A stretch of DNA of 64,000 bases from Phytoseiulus persimilis (GCA_037576195.1 CM075103.1:37213250-37277249); one strand, 5' to 3'. Shown: positions 21,710-33,999, numbered from the stretch's first letter. The notes: a model not told the origin generated them from the letters alone. A program made the numbers and translations.

Positions 21710-23061
21710 GGCACTCCGTTCAGCCGGATGATGCACTGGGGGGTTGCGTGATGTCCGATTAAACTTGATTTTCGGAGAGAGAACTTCACCACCCCGCCGC
21801 AAGTCTGACGAGTTTGTAACTGTGTGATGTTGTTCTGACTGCTGCCTGCCTGCTGCTGGAACAACGTTATCCGTTAGAGGGCGCTGCCCGTCGAGCCCGG
21901 ATTCAGCCCGGGCGGTGTTGCAATACTCGACGCTTTTGCACTGACGTCGAGTCCACTGTCGCGGTGCGTTCTCGACGCTGGGAGCTGGCATTTGAGCATG
22001 ACGAGCCGTAAGCGTCCGCAATTTGCACGCGGCTTGCGTGACCCGGCCAGAGTTCGAATTTTCGCGCTTGGGAAACGTCGAGACAAGGGATGACCCCGGA
22101 GAATGGATGCATACCGATGCCGCGGGCGGCTCGGCATAACCGAAAAAACCTCGATGGGAAAACGGGACGAAAATCGAGGATAAGGCGTGGGGTATGCTTC
22201 TGGGCGGATCGGATTCGCTCGAGCTTAACTCTGCGACGGATTCCTATGAACCGCGTGATCTTTGCGCGAGACAATTCCTGGTTCTGATTCCCGTGTTTAC
22301 CCGTTCAGATTAACTTCTGCACGAACCGAAAACAACCGGCGACCGGACGGAGGAGTTTCGCTCAAGCTAGAGCCGAGTATTCCGGTTCTAATGCGCAATC
22401 GATGTCAGGAGCTCTATCAACCGCGTTGCAAGCGTTTCCCTCAGCCGGATCCGGAGCTTCCTAGTCCTCGAGGGAGCTGAATGCAAGTAGCAGACGATCT
22501 AAGGTAGAGGAATTAATTATCGTCTCCATCTCTATATTAACGCACTGCGCGCCGACTGGATGACAGCTCGTCGCGGCTATCACCGGCATTGATCACTTTT
22601 GTCTTTATCATTTTCTATGGAAATAGATATTGATCTCCACCGCGAATGATTCAAGCACCTGACGCGGTTTCGTTTCCGTATTTTCAAGGGTTTTGCTGAG
22701 TCTCGTTTCGGCGGACTCTTGAAATGAGCCAGAGCCGAGCCCGCTTTCAGGGCAGACTTGGCACCCTGAGCAGCCAAGTTCTGGCAAGCGTCAGGGTTCT
22801 GCTGTCGCGAACTTCCTCGAAATTCGCCGATATCTCCCGCAGTCTCTTGAAATTGCGCCAGGCAGAGGTTCCACGCTTTTCTGGCATAGCTCGATATCTT
22901 CGAAATCCTCTTCTCCGAATGCACCCCTCTTGAAGCTCCCAAGGATCATGGAACCCTGTTCCTAAAGAAGCCTCAGAGCTGGTCTTGATTTTCCGCCCCA
23001 GCTCCGTCGATCTCTTCTCATCAGCTGTCATCTCTCCAGAACGAATTTCACCTTCCAGATC
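21710..23061. other. Gap between SMYD3 exon 1 and POGLUT1; possible small minus-strand ORF
   Basis: This is a head-to-head interval and should contain two promoters. On the minus strand, 22942-22580 is open for 120 codons with an Ala/Lys-rich, helix-prone composition (ARKAWNLCLAQFQETAGDIG), and an ATG-started frame runs from about 23030 to 22747. Neither matches a family I know. No splice model joins them convincingly. Confidence 0.3.
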
Positions 23062-25011
23062 ATGACTCGCTATCAGGCTGTCCTCGTTCTCGCTATAAGC
23101 TGTCTGAGACCGCTGCACGCCTTACCAGAATCAACCACTCCGGCGTCCATAACTTCTGGCTCCACAGCTTTGAATCCTGAGCCACTTCGTCTCATAGAGC
23201 AGCGCCTAAAGTTGTTCGGTGACAACTCGTCTGCGCCGTGCAAACTCTCCGAGAAAACTGGGTGTTCGCTTTGTCATTACAGGTCTCGATTCAACGAATT
23301 ACTCTACCATACAGTGAAGATCCGTGCCATATTTTCGATTTATCCCCTGCGGACTCACTCATTTTGGAACCATCCACTTTTCAGACAGATCGCGAGAGAT
23401 CTCAAACCGTTCTCGGGGGGCATCACTCGTGAGGACATCGATCGCGCCTCGAGATTTGGAGTGCGTTACCAAATCATCCAGGGACGCGTCTTCCGGCAGG
23501 AGGAGTGCATGTTTCCCTTCAGGTAGGGTGGATTGTGCATCCGAAGATGACGTTTTGGTGCCACGTGAAGCTGAAGCGGCCACGGTTTTTTCTATGAATT
23601 GTTCTCAGGTGTTCGGGCGTTGAGCATTTCCTCCTGAAGCTTGCGCCGAAGCTACCGGATCTTGAATTGGTCATCAACGTCCGCGATTACCCTCAGAGCC
23701 CTGTTGGCCGGGACAAACTCCCGGTATTCTCATTTAGCAAGGTGCCGAAGAAATATTACGATATCTTGTATCCAGCGTGGACTTTCTGGGAAGGCGGTCC
23801 AGCAATCAGCATCTACCCCCGCGGCATAGGCAGATGGGATATTCGGAGGTGGGTTTCCTGACACGAGCGCCCTCCAGTCTTGCGAATGGAAGCTTCGTTT
23901 CTTGTTGAACTCGGTAACTTTCGACTCTGTCAGGATCGCGAACGAGATTGTATCTGAGCATCTTAATCGACCACATCTGTCCATCCAAAAGTTTGACAGC
24001 TTGCAGGTTCTCACAAATACCCAAAATTATGACAATCTTCTTCTTGTTGAGAAGGGCCTTCTACACAAAGAGCTTCATGCGACTCGATTCCGTTCATCAT
24101 CTAGACACCAAAGCGTCTCTTTCACTTCCTTGGAAGCGAGGATGAGATTATTCGCTCAATCAACTTCGTAATCACTATCAGAACGATTTTTTTGAAACCT
24201 CGTTCAGCAGGGAATAACTCGTGTCGTTACAGTGCAAGCCTCATTGCCGAAGCAGACCGGCTTCCTTGGGATGCAAAAGAGGATCGGGGTTTTTTTCGGG
24301 GCTCTCGAACTTCGGCCGAGCGGGACCCGCTGATAAAGCTCTCGAGGAGACGACCGGAGCTCGTTGATGCCATGTACACTAAGAATCAGGCTTGGAAATC
24401 GGAGAAGGACACCCTGGGCGCTCCACCAGCATCGGAAGTTTCGTTCGAAGATCACTGTAAATACAAGTGGGTGACGTCCGTTTTCGATACTTGAGGTGGC
24501 TATTGATCCATTCCAGATCGGCGCATGCCTGATCGAATCCCGAGCCTGTCTCGAAAGGAATTCTTTTTGCAGGTTTCTGTTCAACTTCCGGGGTGTGGCT
24601 GCGAGTTTCAGATTCAAACATTTGTTTCTGTGTAAAAGTCTCGTCTTTCACTTCGGACCAACACAAAGCCAAGACGATTGGATCGAGTTCTTCTATCCCA
24701 TGCTCGAGCCCTGGAAACATTACGTTCCGATTTCTCCGAACGAGCTCGATGGAATCGAGGACGTGATGCATTACTTCAAGGAACACCAAGAAGTATCCGC
24801 TGCGATCGCTGAGAAGGGCTTCGAAGCGATTAAGAATCATCTACGAATGAAAGACGTGGTCTGTTATTGGAGAAAGCTCTTGAAAAGCTACGCGGCATTG
24901 ATCAACTTCGACATTAAACTAGATAACACGCTGCACGAAGTCAACGCCAAGAACGATCGAGCTCCGAGTGCCAGGAGAACGACAAGGACAGCAGATCATG
25001 GAGAGCTGTGA
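23062..25011 (+). CDS. POGLUT1: Protein O-glucosyltransferase 1 (Rumi)
   Basis: Five exons: 23062-23282, 23385-23522, 23609-23848, 24233-24466, 24573-25011 (423 aa), all GT-AG with consistent phases. A signal peptide ([16 protein letters not shown]) opens the protein. Then follow family signatures: [110 protein letters not shown] and CYWRKLL. The family (KDEL-type glycosyltransferase, CAP10-like) adds O-glucose from UDP-glucose to Ser in EGF repeats, notably Notch, in the ER lumen. The C-terminus is HGEL, a variant of the KTEL/KDEL retrieval signal. The exon 3/4 junction region is a few residues shorter than usual, so a small exon between 23849 and 24232 could have been missed. Confidence 0.93.
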
Positions 25012-25305
25012 TCTTCCGATGTCCGAGGACGCTCGCGGACCCAGATGCGCGGAACTTCATTTTTCCTGAGCTCTGCTACGACGAATACCTTGTGAATATG
25101 ATACATATGTAAACTGCTGCGGGATGTCTGAGAGATGGGTGCGAGCGGGAATGCGATGCTCGAGATCCCACCCTGTTTAACAATGACAAACTCTCAAGGA
25201 ATGTGCTCTCAAGGAGGTTATTATTGAGATTGTGCACGCGCTTCGAAATAGTCCTACACAGGTATAATACACAAGATTCGGAGAGATGAACATCAATGAG
25301 AACGC
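25012..25305. other. Convergent 3' interval of POGLUT1 and CHRAC1
   Basis: Stop codons face each other 294 nt apart. No canonical AATAAA was identified for either gene, so the poly(A) signals must be variants or lie elsewhere. Confidence 0.4.
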
Positions 25306-25937
25306 TTAGATCTCAATGTCTTTTATAGCTTCCCTCTCTCTACGATCGGCCTCCTCGATCTTCTGCTTGCAATCGTTGTAAGTGATTTTCTGTGGAATGA
25401 TATCTGTAATGAAGCGCGCCATTGAGTCTGGAAACCGGAGTTTCGGGTTGGTCACGTAGTCATAAGTAGTTGAAGGTCACTCGGAGCTAATTCTTTCTTG
25501 ACATCTGAATTATGCAGCGTTGGAGCTATACGCACCGTAAAGGAAATCAAGCATCGAGTTCCCATGGATTACTTTATACAAATCTTGATAATCCACCTGC
25601 TTGGATTTTCCCGATTTCAAGGTTTCTTTCGCGAGGTAAACGACGAACAGCTCCTGGAAAAAAGACTGCGTTGCGGAATCGATTCCCCGCGCGCTTCACA
25701 AGGGAACTATTGAATCTGCTGAATCCCGAGTATCCTGATACTCCTTAGCAGCAAAGACCGGGGGCGATCATGGCTTACCGCGGCACGAGCAGTGAGGGCA
25801 ACGGCATCGACGCCTATGGTGTTAGTGTCCGGTGAAGACTTCATGATGGTTTTAATCCGAGACACGGGAAACGAGCTCCTCGGTACGGGGCGCTCTTTTT
25901 TCGTGGTAGGGGAACCTCCCTTTTTCGGCGTTTGCAT
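25306..25937 (-). CDS. CHRAC1: CHRAC1-type histone-fold subunit of the CHRAC/ISWI complex
   Basis: Three exons on the minus strand: 25937-25779, 25653-25536, 25427-25306, giving 132 aa (family about 130). Phases (0, then 1) are consistent. A Lys/Pro-rich N-terminus precedes the H2A-like histone fold: FPVSRIKTIMKSSPDTNTIG, DAVALTARAAELFVVYLAKE, then VDYQDLYKVIHGNSMLDFL and FITDIIPQKITYNDC, ending in a charged helix. CHRAC1 pairs with a POLE3-type partner, binds DNA and aids ISWI/ACF nucleosome sliding in the nucleus. A ctgtttcag directly before the ATG suggests a 5' UTR intron. The gene is head-to-head with nonA, 792 nt between start codons. Confidence 0.88.
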
Positions 25938-26729
25938 CTGAAACAGTTCCAAGTTCAATCACGAGCCCAATGAGTCTCAATGAGCCTGGCGAGAATGAAA
26001 TCTCAGGTGCCACATTCGTAATCGAGTCATATATGAACTTCCACTGGAAGGCGTGATGCTTTTTAGGATCACAGAACGCAACAAAGTCTCGGAGGCATTC
26101 TGATTGTTCCATTGACCGAAACTTCACAGCAGGAACGGCTTCGTCACACGAGTCCTCCTCCAAAAAGCTATCTTGCACCTTGACCAGAACTAAGAGCGCC
26201 AAAGCGCAGAATTCTTTCTCTCTGGCCCCACAAAGAGGCCGAGTCTACCTCGCGTCGCGTGCCCTTAGGAGAAACTTCTAGATGGGCTCACCTTGCCACA
26301 AAATCACCGCGCGAACCTACTGCTGAATATTCGCGACGTGTATCGAGTGAATTTTACGTTCTGATCGGTAACATCGCCGTGAGGGGCAATCCTCAATGTT
26401 ATTCCGAGCTTTAGTGGCTCTGGGATCTCGGATGAGCGCGAAACCACCCTCATCCTTCTTGCGTTGAAACTTTTCTCGGAGAATGGACAACCGGGAGGAA
26501 AGTGGTCTGGAAAGTGAACAGTCCACTGTTTGAATCATGCGAAGATCGGTCGCTACGGGGATTCTCTCTCAGATCGTTCGAGTCTGTGCTCTTGAAGAGC
26601 TCCGTCGAATAGTGCTCCCTCTGTTCCGGTTGAAGTCGCGGCCGCCGATGTCGTGGTTGTCGTAACTCCGGTGCTCCATCGGCTTTCAACTTTGTGCAGT
26701 GAAGTCAAATTTGGTTCACAGACTCCAAA
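25938..26729. other. Interval between CHRAC1 and nonA; unresolved minus-strand ORFs
   Basis: Probably carries both promoters. On the minus strand, 26202-25955 is open with a protein-like composition (LRDFVAFCDPKKHHAFQWKF) and 26470-26310 holds an ATG frame starting MRVVSRSSEIPEP that reaches a gtgatt donor. I could not find an acceptor that joins them in phase. They may be a small extra gene, CHRAC1 5' UTR, or chance. Confidence 0.3.
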
Positions 26730-29700
26730 ATGGTGTACAATAACAGGAACAATTATCAACCAGCCCAGAACGATTATAGAGATCAGCGAGATGCTTGGGG
26801 CCCTCCTCCCCGCGACGATCGAGACGCTGGGTAAGTGGAAGCGGCGCTAAAGAAACTCTTGACCCATTTCGACAAGATCCCTATGGCCAAGGAGTCCCAT
26901 CGACCTGATCACACGATCAGGATGAGGCAATAGGTCAGCTCCGGCACCACTCCAGCTTCGACGGACATTCACGCCAGTTGTTGCCAAAGTTTTTGGGGCC
27001 GCTGTCATCGGGTGGAGCGACATCGATGGTCGCATGCAGCGCTCTGCTTCTTGGTGATTGTCCCATTCGCATGAGGAGCTCTGACATATTTTCTAGTCTT
27101 CGGGGATTCAGCTTAGATATTTCGCTCGCAGTCGGAATGTTCCTGGGAACACGGGGAATATCGAAGTGTTCTAGTATCTTCGGAGGCTGTGGTCTGCGAC
27201 ACGAACCATCGAGGAGATTCAGACCCCCACCTCCCTGTTATAGCCTGTACTCGAAGCGGGTTTGGAGATCCCGGTGAATGTTCATATGTCTGATTCATAT
27301 AGAAGAACCCCCGGAGCGAGAGGTGCGGGATATTCACTGAGCTCGACGCGTTTCGCGAAATAACTGATTGAGTGATAGATACTTTCGTCTTGCAGGATGG
27401 GATATGGAGGCGGCGTCTGGCAATCATACAACGACGGCCAAGATTATAGGAACGAACCTTACAATCAGAGAGGAACTGAACAATTCAATCAAAGAGCAGA
27501 ACCGTTCGGTCCTCGACAAGACTTCAGAGACGGTGGATTCCGACAAGATCAATCTCAAGCCTCAGGCTTCGACGGCTACGGTGAGTTCCGCTCACCTTTC
27601 TGGGGAGATCTCCCGGAATCCCACAGAATACGAACCTCTCTCCCCATTTTTTCCCAGATAGCTCTGCATCGAGCGAACTCTTCGCTTTCCCCTCCTTCCT
27701 GGTTCGTCGGAGACGTTCTAGGAGGTTATTTGTGTGCTGAGCTCATTATCCGCCAATGTTTATATCTCGTCAGTTCGTTAGCTGACAAGCTCCCCAGTTG
27801 GAATCGGCCGACCCTCGGCGGAGTGCGGAGTCGGCCGCGTCTCGCGCAGTTGGAGTGTGGTTTCTGGCATAGTGGCACTTTCTTCCCTCTTCATTGGATC
27901 AGCATCATTTTCAAAACTATCCCCTGATTCGGGTTATCAGCGTGTGTTTCATGAGCCATTTCTAGGGCCTTCCTCGTAGGTTTTGCTCCAGCTCCATGGA
28001 TTTCTTTTTGATTCGCCTCATCGTGCGTGTCAGGAGTTCGTTTCGGGGTTTGCGCTTCAGGTACTCGAAATCGACGTGAAATCGTTCCTTCGGGGGCTTC
28101 CGGAGCCATCCACGTGAACAGCGCATCAGCTTCTCAAATCCGACACCGAACTGCTTCCCGGGTGTTCCTGAAGCTCGTTCAAAGTAGCTTGATTCGTAGA
28201 TTACAATCGTAGAACATCCCGTAGACTCTCGTGGACGGTCCTGTTGTATCTCGGAAACGGACTCATACGCTGTCGTAGACACCATGGACCCCGAAAAGTA
28301 TGGTCAGATCGATCTCGGAATCACCACCATGAACCTCGGAAATAATAATAATTCTTGGAGAGACCCTGGAAACACCTTCTTGGACTTTGAAAAGTATGGT
28401 CAGACGGATCCCAAAACCACATTCATGGTCTATAAGGGGGGCCGAGCACTGAGAATGTCAAATTGACAGACGGAACAGACCATTGATACTGAGAGTCTCA
28501 ATCATCCGATGAGTTCACCGAATTCGGCTGTTGACCCCTGGTTGATGGACGGCCGTGTTTGTTCTCGGAACACGATTCTGGTCGACGTGGGAAACGTCCA
28601 GCAGAACATTCCCCGAACTACAGCAAGGAAGACGAAGCGCGTCCGAATCGGCGCAGTTTGTCGAAGGATGTGGCTATTGTCTCACTTCCGATTGACGTGG
28701 ATATTTGGAGTGAACTCGTTTGAGCTATGTACCCGCTCGACTTTGCGCTGCGATTTTCCACGCGGGACCCTCTCTTCGATGCGAACCAGTGGTTTTTACT
28801 CCTTGGTAGGCTTCCAGAGGGAGGTGTTCCACTCCCACTCCCAGTTTCCCTCTCACGTCAAGCTCTGGAATAGCGGAGAAACATCTCATGTCTTCTTCTG
28901 CAGGGAATCGCCATGACATGAGGGATGACTACCGAGGGGGAGCCTATGGCGATGAGAGCCGAGGCTTCGAAAACGATTATCGAAACTACGACGATCGACA
29001 GGACGCTTGCCCACCTCAGGCTCCTGAGAGACCGGCTCGTAGATCCCTCCTACCCGGAGAGAAACCCGACCCCATCAAAGACCAGCTCTACGAAATGCAA
29101 GGCAACACCTACAATCTGCAAGTGGTACAGAGCGAGCCGAAGAAGTTCACCGCGCGCTGCCGACTCTTCGTTGCCCCCCTCCCCCCCAGTGTCAACGACG
29201 AAGTATTGAAGAAATGGTCAGTATGCTAGCATGTCCCCTCCTCGCTCAATCCTATTTCTGTCGAACCCGGTCTTGAACCCCGTATCGGTTGCAGGTTCAG
29301 TCAGTATGGCGAAGTTGGGGAGGTGTTCCTCAACAAATCGAAAAATTTCGCCTTCGTCAAGATGGACACCCGAGAGAACTGCGAGGTCGCGAAAAACTCC
29401 CTAGATTTCGCCAAAAAGGATGGCGTCACGATCCGAGTGCGTTTCTCATCCAACCCGGCCGCAGTGCGCGTCTCAAATCTCACGAACTACGTTACCAACG
29501 AGTTGCTCGAGACGGCATTCTCAGTTTTCGGAGAAATCGAACGAGCGGTCGTGATTGCAGATGAGCGAGGCCGACCCACAGGCGAAGGAATCGTAGAATT
29601 CGCACAGAAACGCTCCGCGGTGTTGGCTATCAGACGATGCGAAGAGGAGTGCCTCCTGCTCACAGCTTCGCCGCGGCCCGTCCTCGTGGAGCCGTACGAC

Positions 29701-30671
29701 TTCCGCGACGAGGACGAAGGCTTGCCGGAACGTAATCTCAATAAATCCAAGAGTTACCATGCCGAGAGGGAGCTCGGCCCGAGGACGGCGATGCCTGGCT
29801 CGTTCGAGTATGAGTTCGGCCTCAAATGGAAACGCTTATTCGAGATGGAGGCCAAGAAAAAAGAGCAGTTGGAATATGACAACAAAAGGTGAGTTGACAG
29901 TCGTGTCGGATCCCCTGTCTGCTATGGTTTGCGAGGTCTGCGTCGCGATCCTGCGTCTCCTGGAAGAGAATCAGGTCGAAATGCCACCGAACGAATCAGG
30001 GAGATCCATCCGCGAGGCTGAGATCGACTGAAATTCAGTAGCCTGAAACAGGGCCTCAGACATCCGAGCTTCATTCCCGAAAGGATGATGCACGCAGCTC
30101 CTCAGGTTCGAACTTCACTGTTCCCATACAGGTGTCGTCAGATGATGGAGGAGCAGCTGGACTACTACATGTACGAACACGAAGCGAATCTGTTGCGCGA
30201 GAAGCTACGAGCGATGGAGGAACAGACTCAGCAAATTCAAAGAGAAAGAGACATGCGCATGAGAGCTGAGGAGGTTGAACGACGCAGGAGAGAGGACGAT
30301 GATTTCCGCAGGCGTCCAATGGACCCCATGGACGGTGGCCGACGGCCAATGATGGATTGTATGGACGGACGTCGGCCTCCGCCCGGTCCCCCCATGGACC
30401 CCATGGATGGGGGCAGGAGGGCTCCGATGGGAGGAGGAGGAGGACCTCCCTTCCAGGGCCAGCGAGGAGGGTGGCAGTTGACAGGACCCCCTCAAGTACC
30501 ACCTCCGTATCAAAGGTGAGTGAAGAAGGATTTTGCGCAGAGTTCCAATCAAGACCGATCGGAATTCTAGGAATCAGAAGAATATGTAACCCATCGGGCT
30601 CGTTCGAAATTCCCTGTCTCCCTCTTTGCAGTTCTCGCCAAAACCAACAGATGGGACAGCATCGCTTCTAA
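26730..30671 (+). CDS. nonA: NonA/PSPC1/NONO-type DBHS RNA-binding protein
   Basis: Six exons: 26730-26830, 27396-27580, 28904-29216, 29295-29888, 30132-30515, 30632-30671 (538 aa), all phases consistent. An Asn/Asp/Gly/Arg-rich N-terminus (exons 1-3) precedes RRM1 (about 178-245, CRLFVAPLPPS and FAFVKMDT), RRM2 (about 252-330, VRVSNLTNYVTNELLETAFS; RAVVIADERGRPTGEG), the NOPS segment (PGSFEYEFGLKWKRLFEME), a coiled coil (about 395-460) and a Pro/Gly/Met/Asp-rich tail. This order is diagnostic for DBHS proteins, which dimerise through NOPS and the coiled coil and act in nuclear RNA retention, splicing, transcription and DNA repair. Intron 2 (27581-28903) holds a repeat copy ending in the 45-bp minisatellite. 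The gene converges on PMS2, with stop codons 263 nt apart. Confidence 0.93.
27940..28283 (+). repeat. Dispersed repeat family 2, copy 1 (in nonA intron 2)
   Basis: Shares ordered blocks with 59985-60429: tgagttttgctccagct-like, tcatcgtgcgtgt, ttcgtttcggggtttgcg-like, aatccgacac-gct, cctgaagct, gtagactctcgtggacggt and tcggaaacg. In both copies the block ends directly at an array of the 45-bp minisatellite, so the two parts move or amplify as one unit. Confidence 0.6.
28284..28425 (+). repeat. 45-bp minisatellite array a
   Basis: Units centre on gaaaagtatggtcagatcga and atctcggaatcacc, with a degenerate insert of (aat)n in the middle. The frame is open and encodes EKYGQIDLGIT-like repeats. Confidence 0.65.
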
Positions 30672-30795
30672 GGATGAGATTCACGACCGAGGACTCCCCA
30701 AAGAAGTAGAGGGATCGGCTCGCTCCGCAGCGTTATCGGAGCACTCGCGACTGAGGAAGATAACAGTCAGGAAACCTGAACCTCTTGTAAACTCT

Positions 30796-30801
30796 AATAA
30801 A
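30796..30801 (+). promoter_or_regulatory. Candidate poly(A) signal AATAAA of nonA
   Basis: AATAAA lies 125 nt after the nonA stop and 134 nt before the PMS2 stop codon on the other strand. Confidence 0.6.
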
Positions 30802-30934
30802 ATTACCACTTTGCGTGACACAATGTCTTCCGTTCTTCCCGTATTTTGTACAAACACTCGTCAGCTGCTCTCTAGTATGAAAAGAATCGTTCACAATTTT
30901 ACAATCTCAATCAGAGGCTTGACGGCTCCTACAG

Positions 30935-33900
30935 TTACAAATGGACCAAGTCTAAATCGACCAAGTGACGCATCGTCGGTCTCCCATGCGGACAATTCCA
31001 CGGATGCTGGAGCCCGCTGAGCTGCGACACGACACGCTTCATGTCTCGAGTCTTCAATTCGTGGCCAACCATGACCGACTTCCTGCAGGCTCTCATCGCG
31101 AACATTGAGCGAACTTTCATGGGTCGACAGTTCATGAGATTCGGATGCGAATTGTCGTTGAGCATGAAGACGAGCTCGTCGATTTCGCTTGCTCCCATCG
31201 CCCACTGACCGGATTGCGGAACGGCGGTCAGGGAGAGCTTCCGGCCGCATGGCGCGTTGTCATCGCATGCCAAACGGAAGCCGTTCTTCTCGAAAATTGG
31301 GAGGTGTTCGATGACCACCCCCTCGTTGCCCGGGGCGAGGCATAACTTAAGGGGGATGGCGAGGGGTTGACTCTCGATCACTGTGGTGGCCTGCAAGGTT
31401 TCGAAGTTGAACTTCTCGTCGGCGGCGTGCTGGTCCACGATGAAGAGATCAGTGTTCAATTTGGCGATGATGAAGCCTTTGTTGAACTGGCCGATGATCT
31501 CCATTTCCTTGAACATGTCCTTGGTGATCTCGCGCATCAGTTCAGCCTCCGCCGTGTTGTTCTCTCTCGGCGATATCCTCGCTCTGAATCGGCTCATTTC
31601 TTTTCTCTCCTCTTCAGCGTCAGAACCTCTGTGCTTCCCGCCGAGTTCGAGTGACTTGAAGTCTCGGAGCATTTCTTCCTCAGTCCATTCGAGGAACCGT
31701 ATGCCGACTTTCCGCTCTCGCGTCTCGTCGACGAAGAGAATTGCCTCCTGCTCGTCTGCTTCGCGCTCTTGCTCCGGAATTCCGGTGCCCGCGTCGAGCT
31801 CTTCCTCAGAAAGGATGACCTCGCACCCTCTGCGTTTACGCGGAGCTTCGTCAGAGCCGGTCGCGCCTCTCAGACGGCTTCTCAAAGCAGCGATGCCATC
31901 GAGCTCCTCGACCGAGCCGCGCGAGTTCTTTGGGAGAGAGATCGCGGATTTCCCGGCTGCGGGAGACCTCCCTCCGACTTCGTCCGCAGGCGGCGACCCT
32001 CGAGCTCGAGGTTCGGGCGGCGCAACAGCCTCCGGAGATCCGTGACCCGAGTTTGAAGAATCCTTGTCCGAGAAAATCATGAGCTCGAGATCTTCCTCGA
32101 TGCCGGGATTTTGCTCTCCCTGCGGCTCTCGAGCCAGCAAATGCCTGACTTCCTCCTCGTCCGACTTCCTGCCCTTTCGGACCGGAGTTGGCGGTCCTCG
32201 CTCTCCCTCGACACCTCCGTCTCTGCTCTGGGTTTGCTTCCGACTGAGGCCTTCCAGGTCACAAGACACCTTCGTTTCGGTTTCCTGGTCCGTATGATCT
32301 GCGGACCGAGGTTTCTTACCAAGATGTCGAGTGAACCCGAAAGAGGCGAGAGTCGGCGGTTCCTGACTGGCTCTCGGCGCAGAATCTTCCAGGTCCAGGG
32401 CGTCCGTGTACGATCTCTTGGATGTTCTTGCAGTGCGCGCAGTGTCGTTTTTGAAAGAGAACCTCTCCCGGAGACTGGGCTTCGATGGTTCCTCATGGCC
32501 AACAGGAACTGAGACCCTGATCTTGTTCTCGCGTACAAAAGCATGCCTCGAGCGCGTCTCTTTCAACTCTTCGTCCGATGAGTCGCCGTCGAGTTCGAGC
32601 GGCTCCGACTCTCTTCGGCCCAGGGAGCCTGTTTTCGGAGCGGAACTCAGGGTGTAATTCGTGGCCTGCTTCTGAAACATGGCCGTCAACGATGCTTTCA
32701 CCATTGCAAGAATAACGTTTTCTCTCTGGAGCATCAGCATCCTCTTATCGGGAGTGAGATTCACGTCTACGAGGTGTCGGGGTGTCATGACGTTGAGCAT
32801 GACGAACGGGTACTGCGACGAGTTGAACTGATGATAGACTCCGTTGATTACTCGCGTTAGCTTCGGGAAATCACAGGGCCGTGAGTTGACGAACACGAAC
32901 TGTCTATCAGCAGAACTCCTACCCGCACCGTGCTCGCACTTCGAGACGAAGCCCTCGACGCTCACTTCTTCAAAGTGCCCAGTTGAAACGTTGCCCAGTC
33001 CGAACTCCTGTTTGATGTCCTCGGAAATCGCGATCTGCTCATACGGCTGGAGTTTCGTGGTTTCTTTGAAGCCGAAAATCTCGATGATATTGTCTTTATA
33101 CGAGGCATGGGCTCGTTTTTTCAACACTTCATGACGCTTCCCCCTTTCGTCGATATTCACAAGCGAAATCGCGACGTCTCTGGCGATGAGGCAGTATCCA
33201 GACATGAAATGAACCATCCTAGCAAATTCTTTCTTTAGGTTCACCATGAACTGTTTATGGCGGACAGGCAGGCAAACGAAGATATTTTCCACGCTGACGG
33301 TCGTTCCTGTCGGTCTCGCGCACGGCCTACTCTCCGAGAGCAAACCCTCGGAATTGAATTTCAAAGTGTTTCCAACCTCTTTGGACTCGTGTTTGGTCGT
33401 CACGGACAACTCGCCGAGAGCACAGAGTGACGACAAAGCCTCGCCCCTGAATCCGAAAGTCAAAATGTTCTCTAGTTCGGCGAAATCATGGAGCTTCGAG
33501 GTGTAGTGCTTCCGACACAACGCATCGAAGTTCTCCTCAAGAATTCCAGCGCCGTTGTCCTGGACCTGAAACGTCGAATGGTTGGAATATGCAGAATCGG
33601 CACAACAGGAAACTGTTAACCTATAATTCATCCCGACTCAACCAGTCGGAGCAATTGCGATAACCACCTCGATGAGCTTGGATCCAGACTCTTTGGTGCG
33701 TATCGCGATGTCTGTCGCACCCGCATCCAACGCGTTCTCCACTAGTTCCTTCACGGCCACGGCTAAGCTCACAATAACCTGAGGGATGATTGGATGGTGG
33801 GAAACCGAATCACGCTCGCCCTCAGGCTTGTGCTAGGATCGCTTCGGAGTCGATCGATCGCGAAATGTCGATGCTCACCTGTCCCGAACAGATGCGATGC

Positions 33901-33968
33901 ACTGACCAGGAGTCTAGCTTGCCGATCTTCTCGGCGGGGCCTGTCTCAGGCTCTCCGACTTGCTCCAT
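30935..33968 (-). CDS. PMS2: PMS2, MutL-alpha mismatch-repair endonuclease subunit
   Basis: Three exons on the minus strand: 33968-33879, 33778-33668, 33565-30935, all phase 0, 943 aa. The N-terminal GHKL ATPase has VKELVENALDAGAT (motif I), VQDNGAGI (II), GFRGEALSSL (III) and PTGTTVSVENIF (IV). A long charged, low-conservation linker follows. The C-terminal dimerisation/endonuclease domain has DQHAADEKFNFE (about 775), ACRKSVMVGHE and CPHGRPTMRH, the metal-binding set that marks nicking-competent PMS2/PMS1-yeast homologues. With MLH1 it nicks the strand to be repaired after MutS recognition in the nucleus. The first ATG (33968) gives a 30-residue N-terminus ending at the conserved VHRICSGQ. 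The gene looks intact. Confidence 0.95.
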
Positions 33969-33999
33969 CGTCAGGAATTACGGGAAGATGAGCAGATCT

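Noticed and set aside
23806-24024. Minus-strand frame inside POGLUT1 intron 3 with protein-like sequence
   Set aside because: It lies within a well-supported intron, overlaps the end of exon 3 and has no recognised domain. Kept only as a possible chance ORF.
31383-32056. Serine-rich plus-strand frames opposite PMS2
   Set aside because: Shadows of the PMS2 linker region on the other strand; no independent support.
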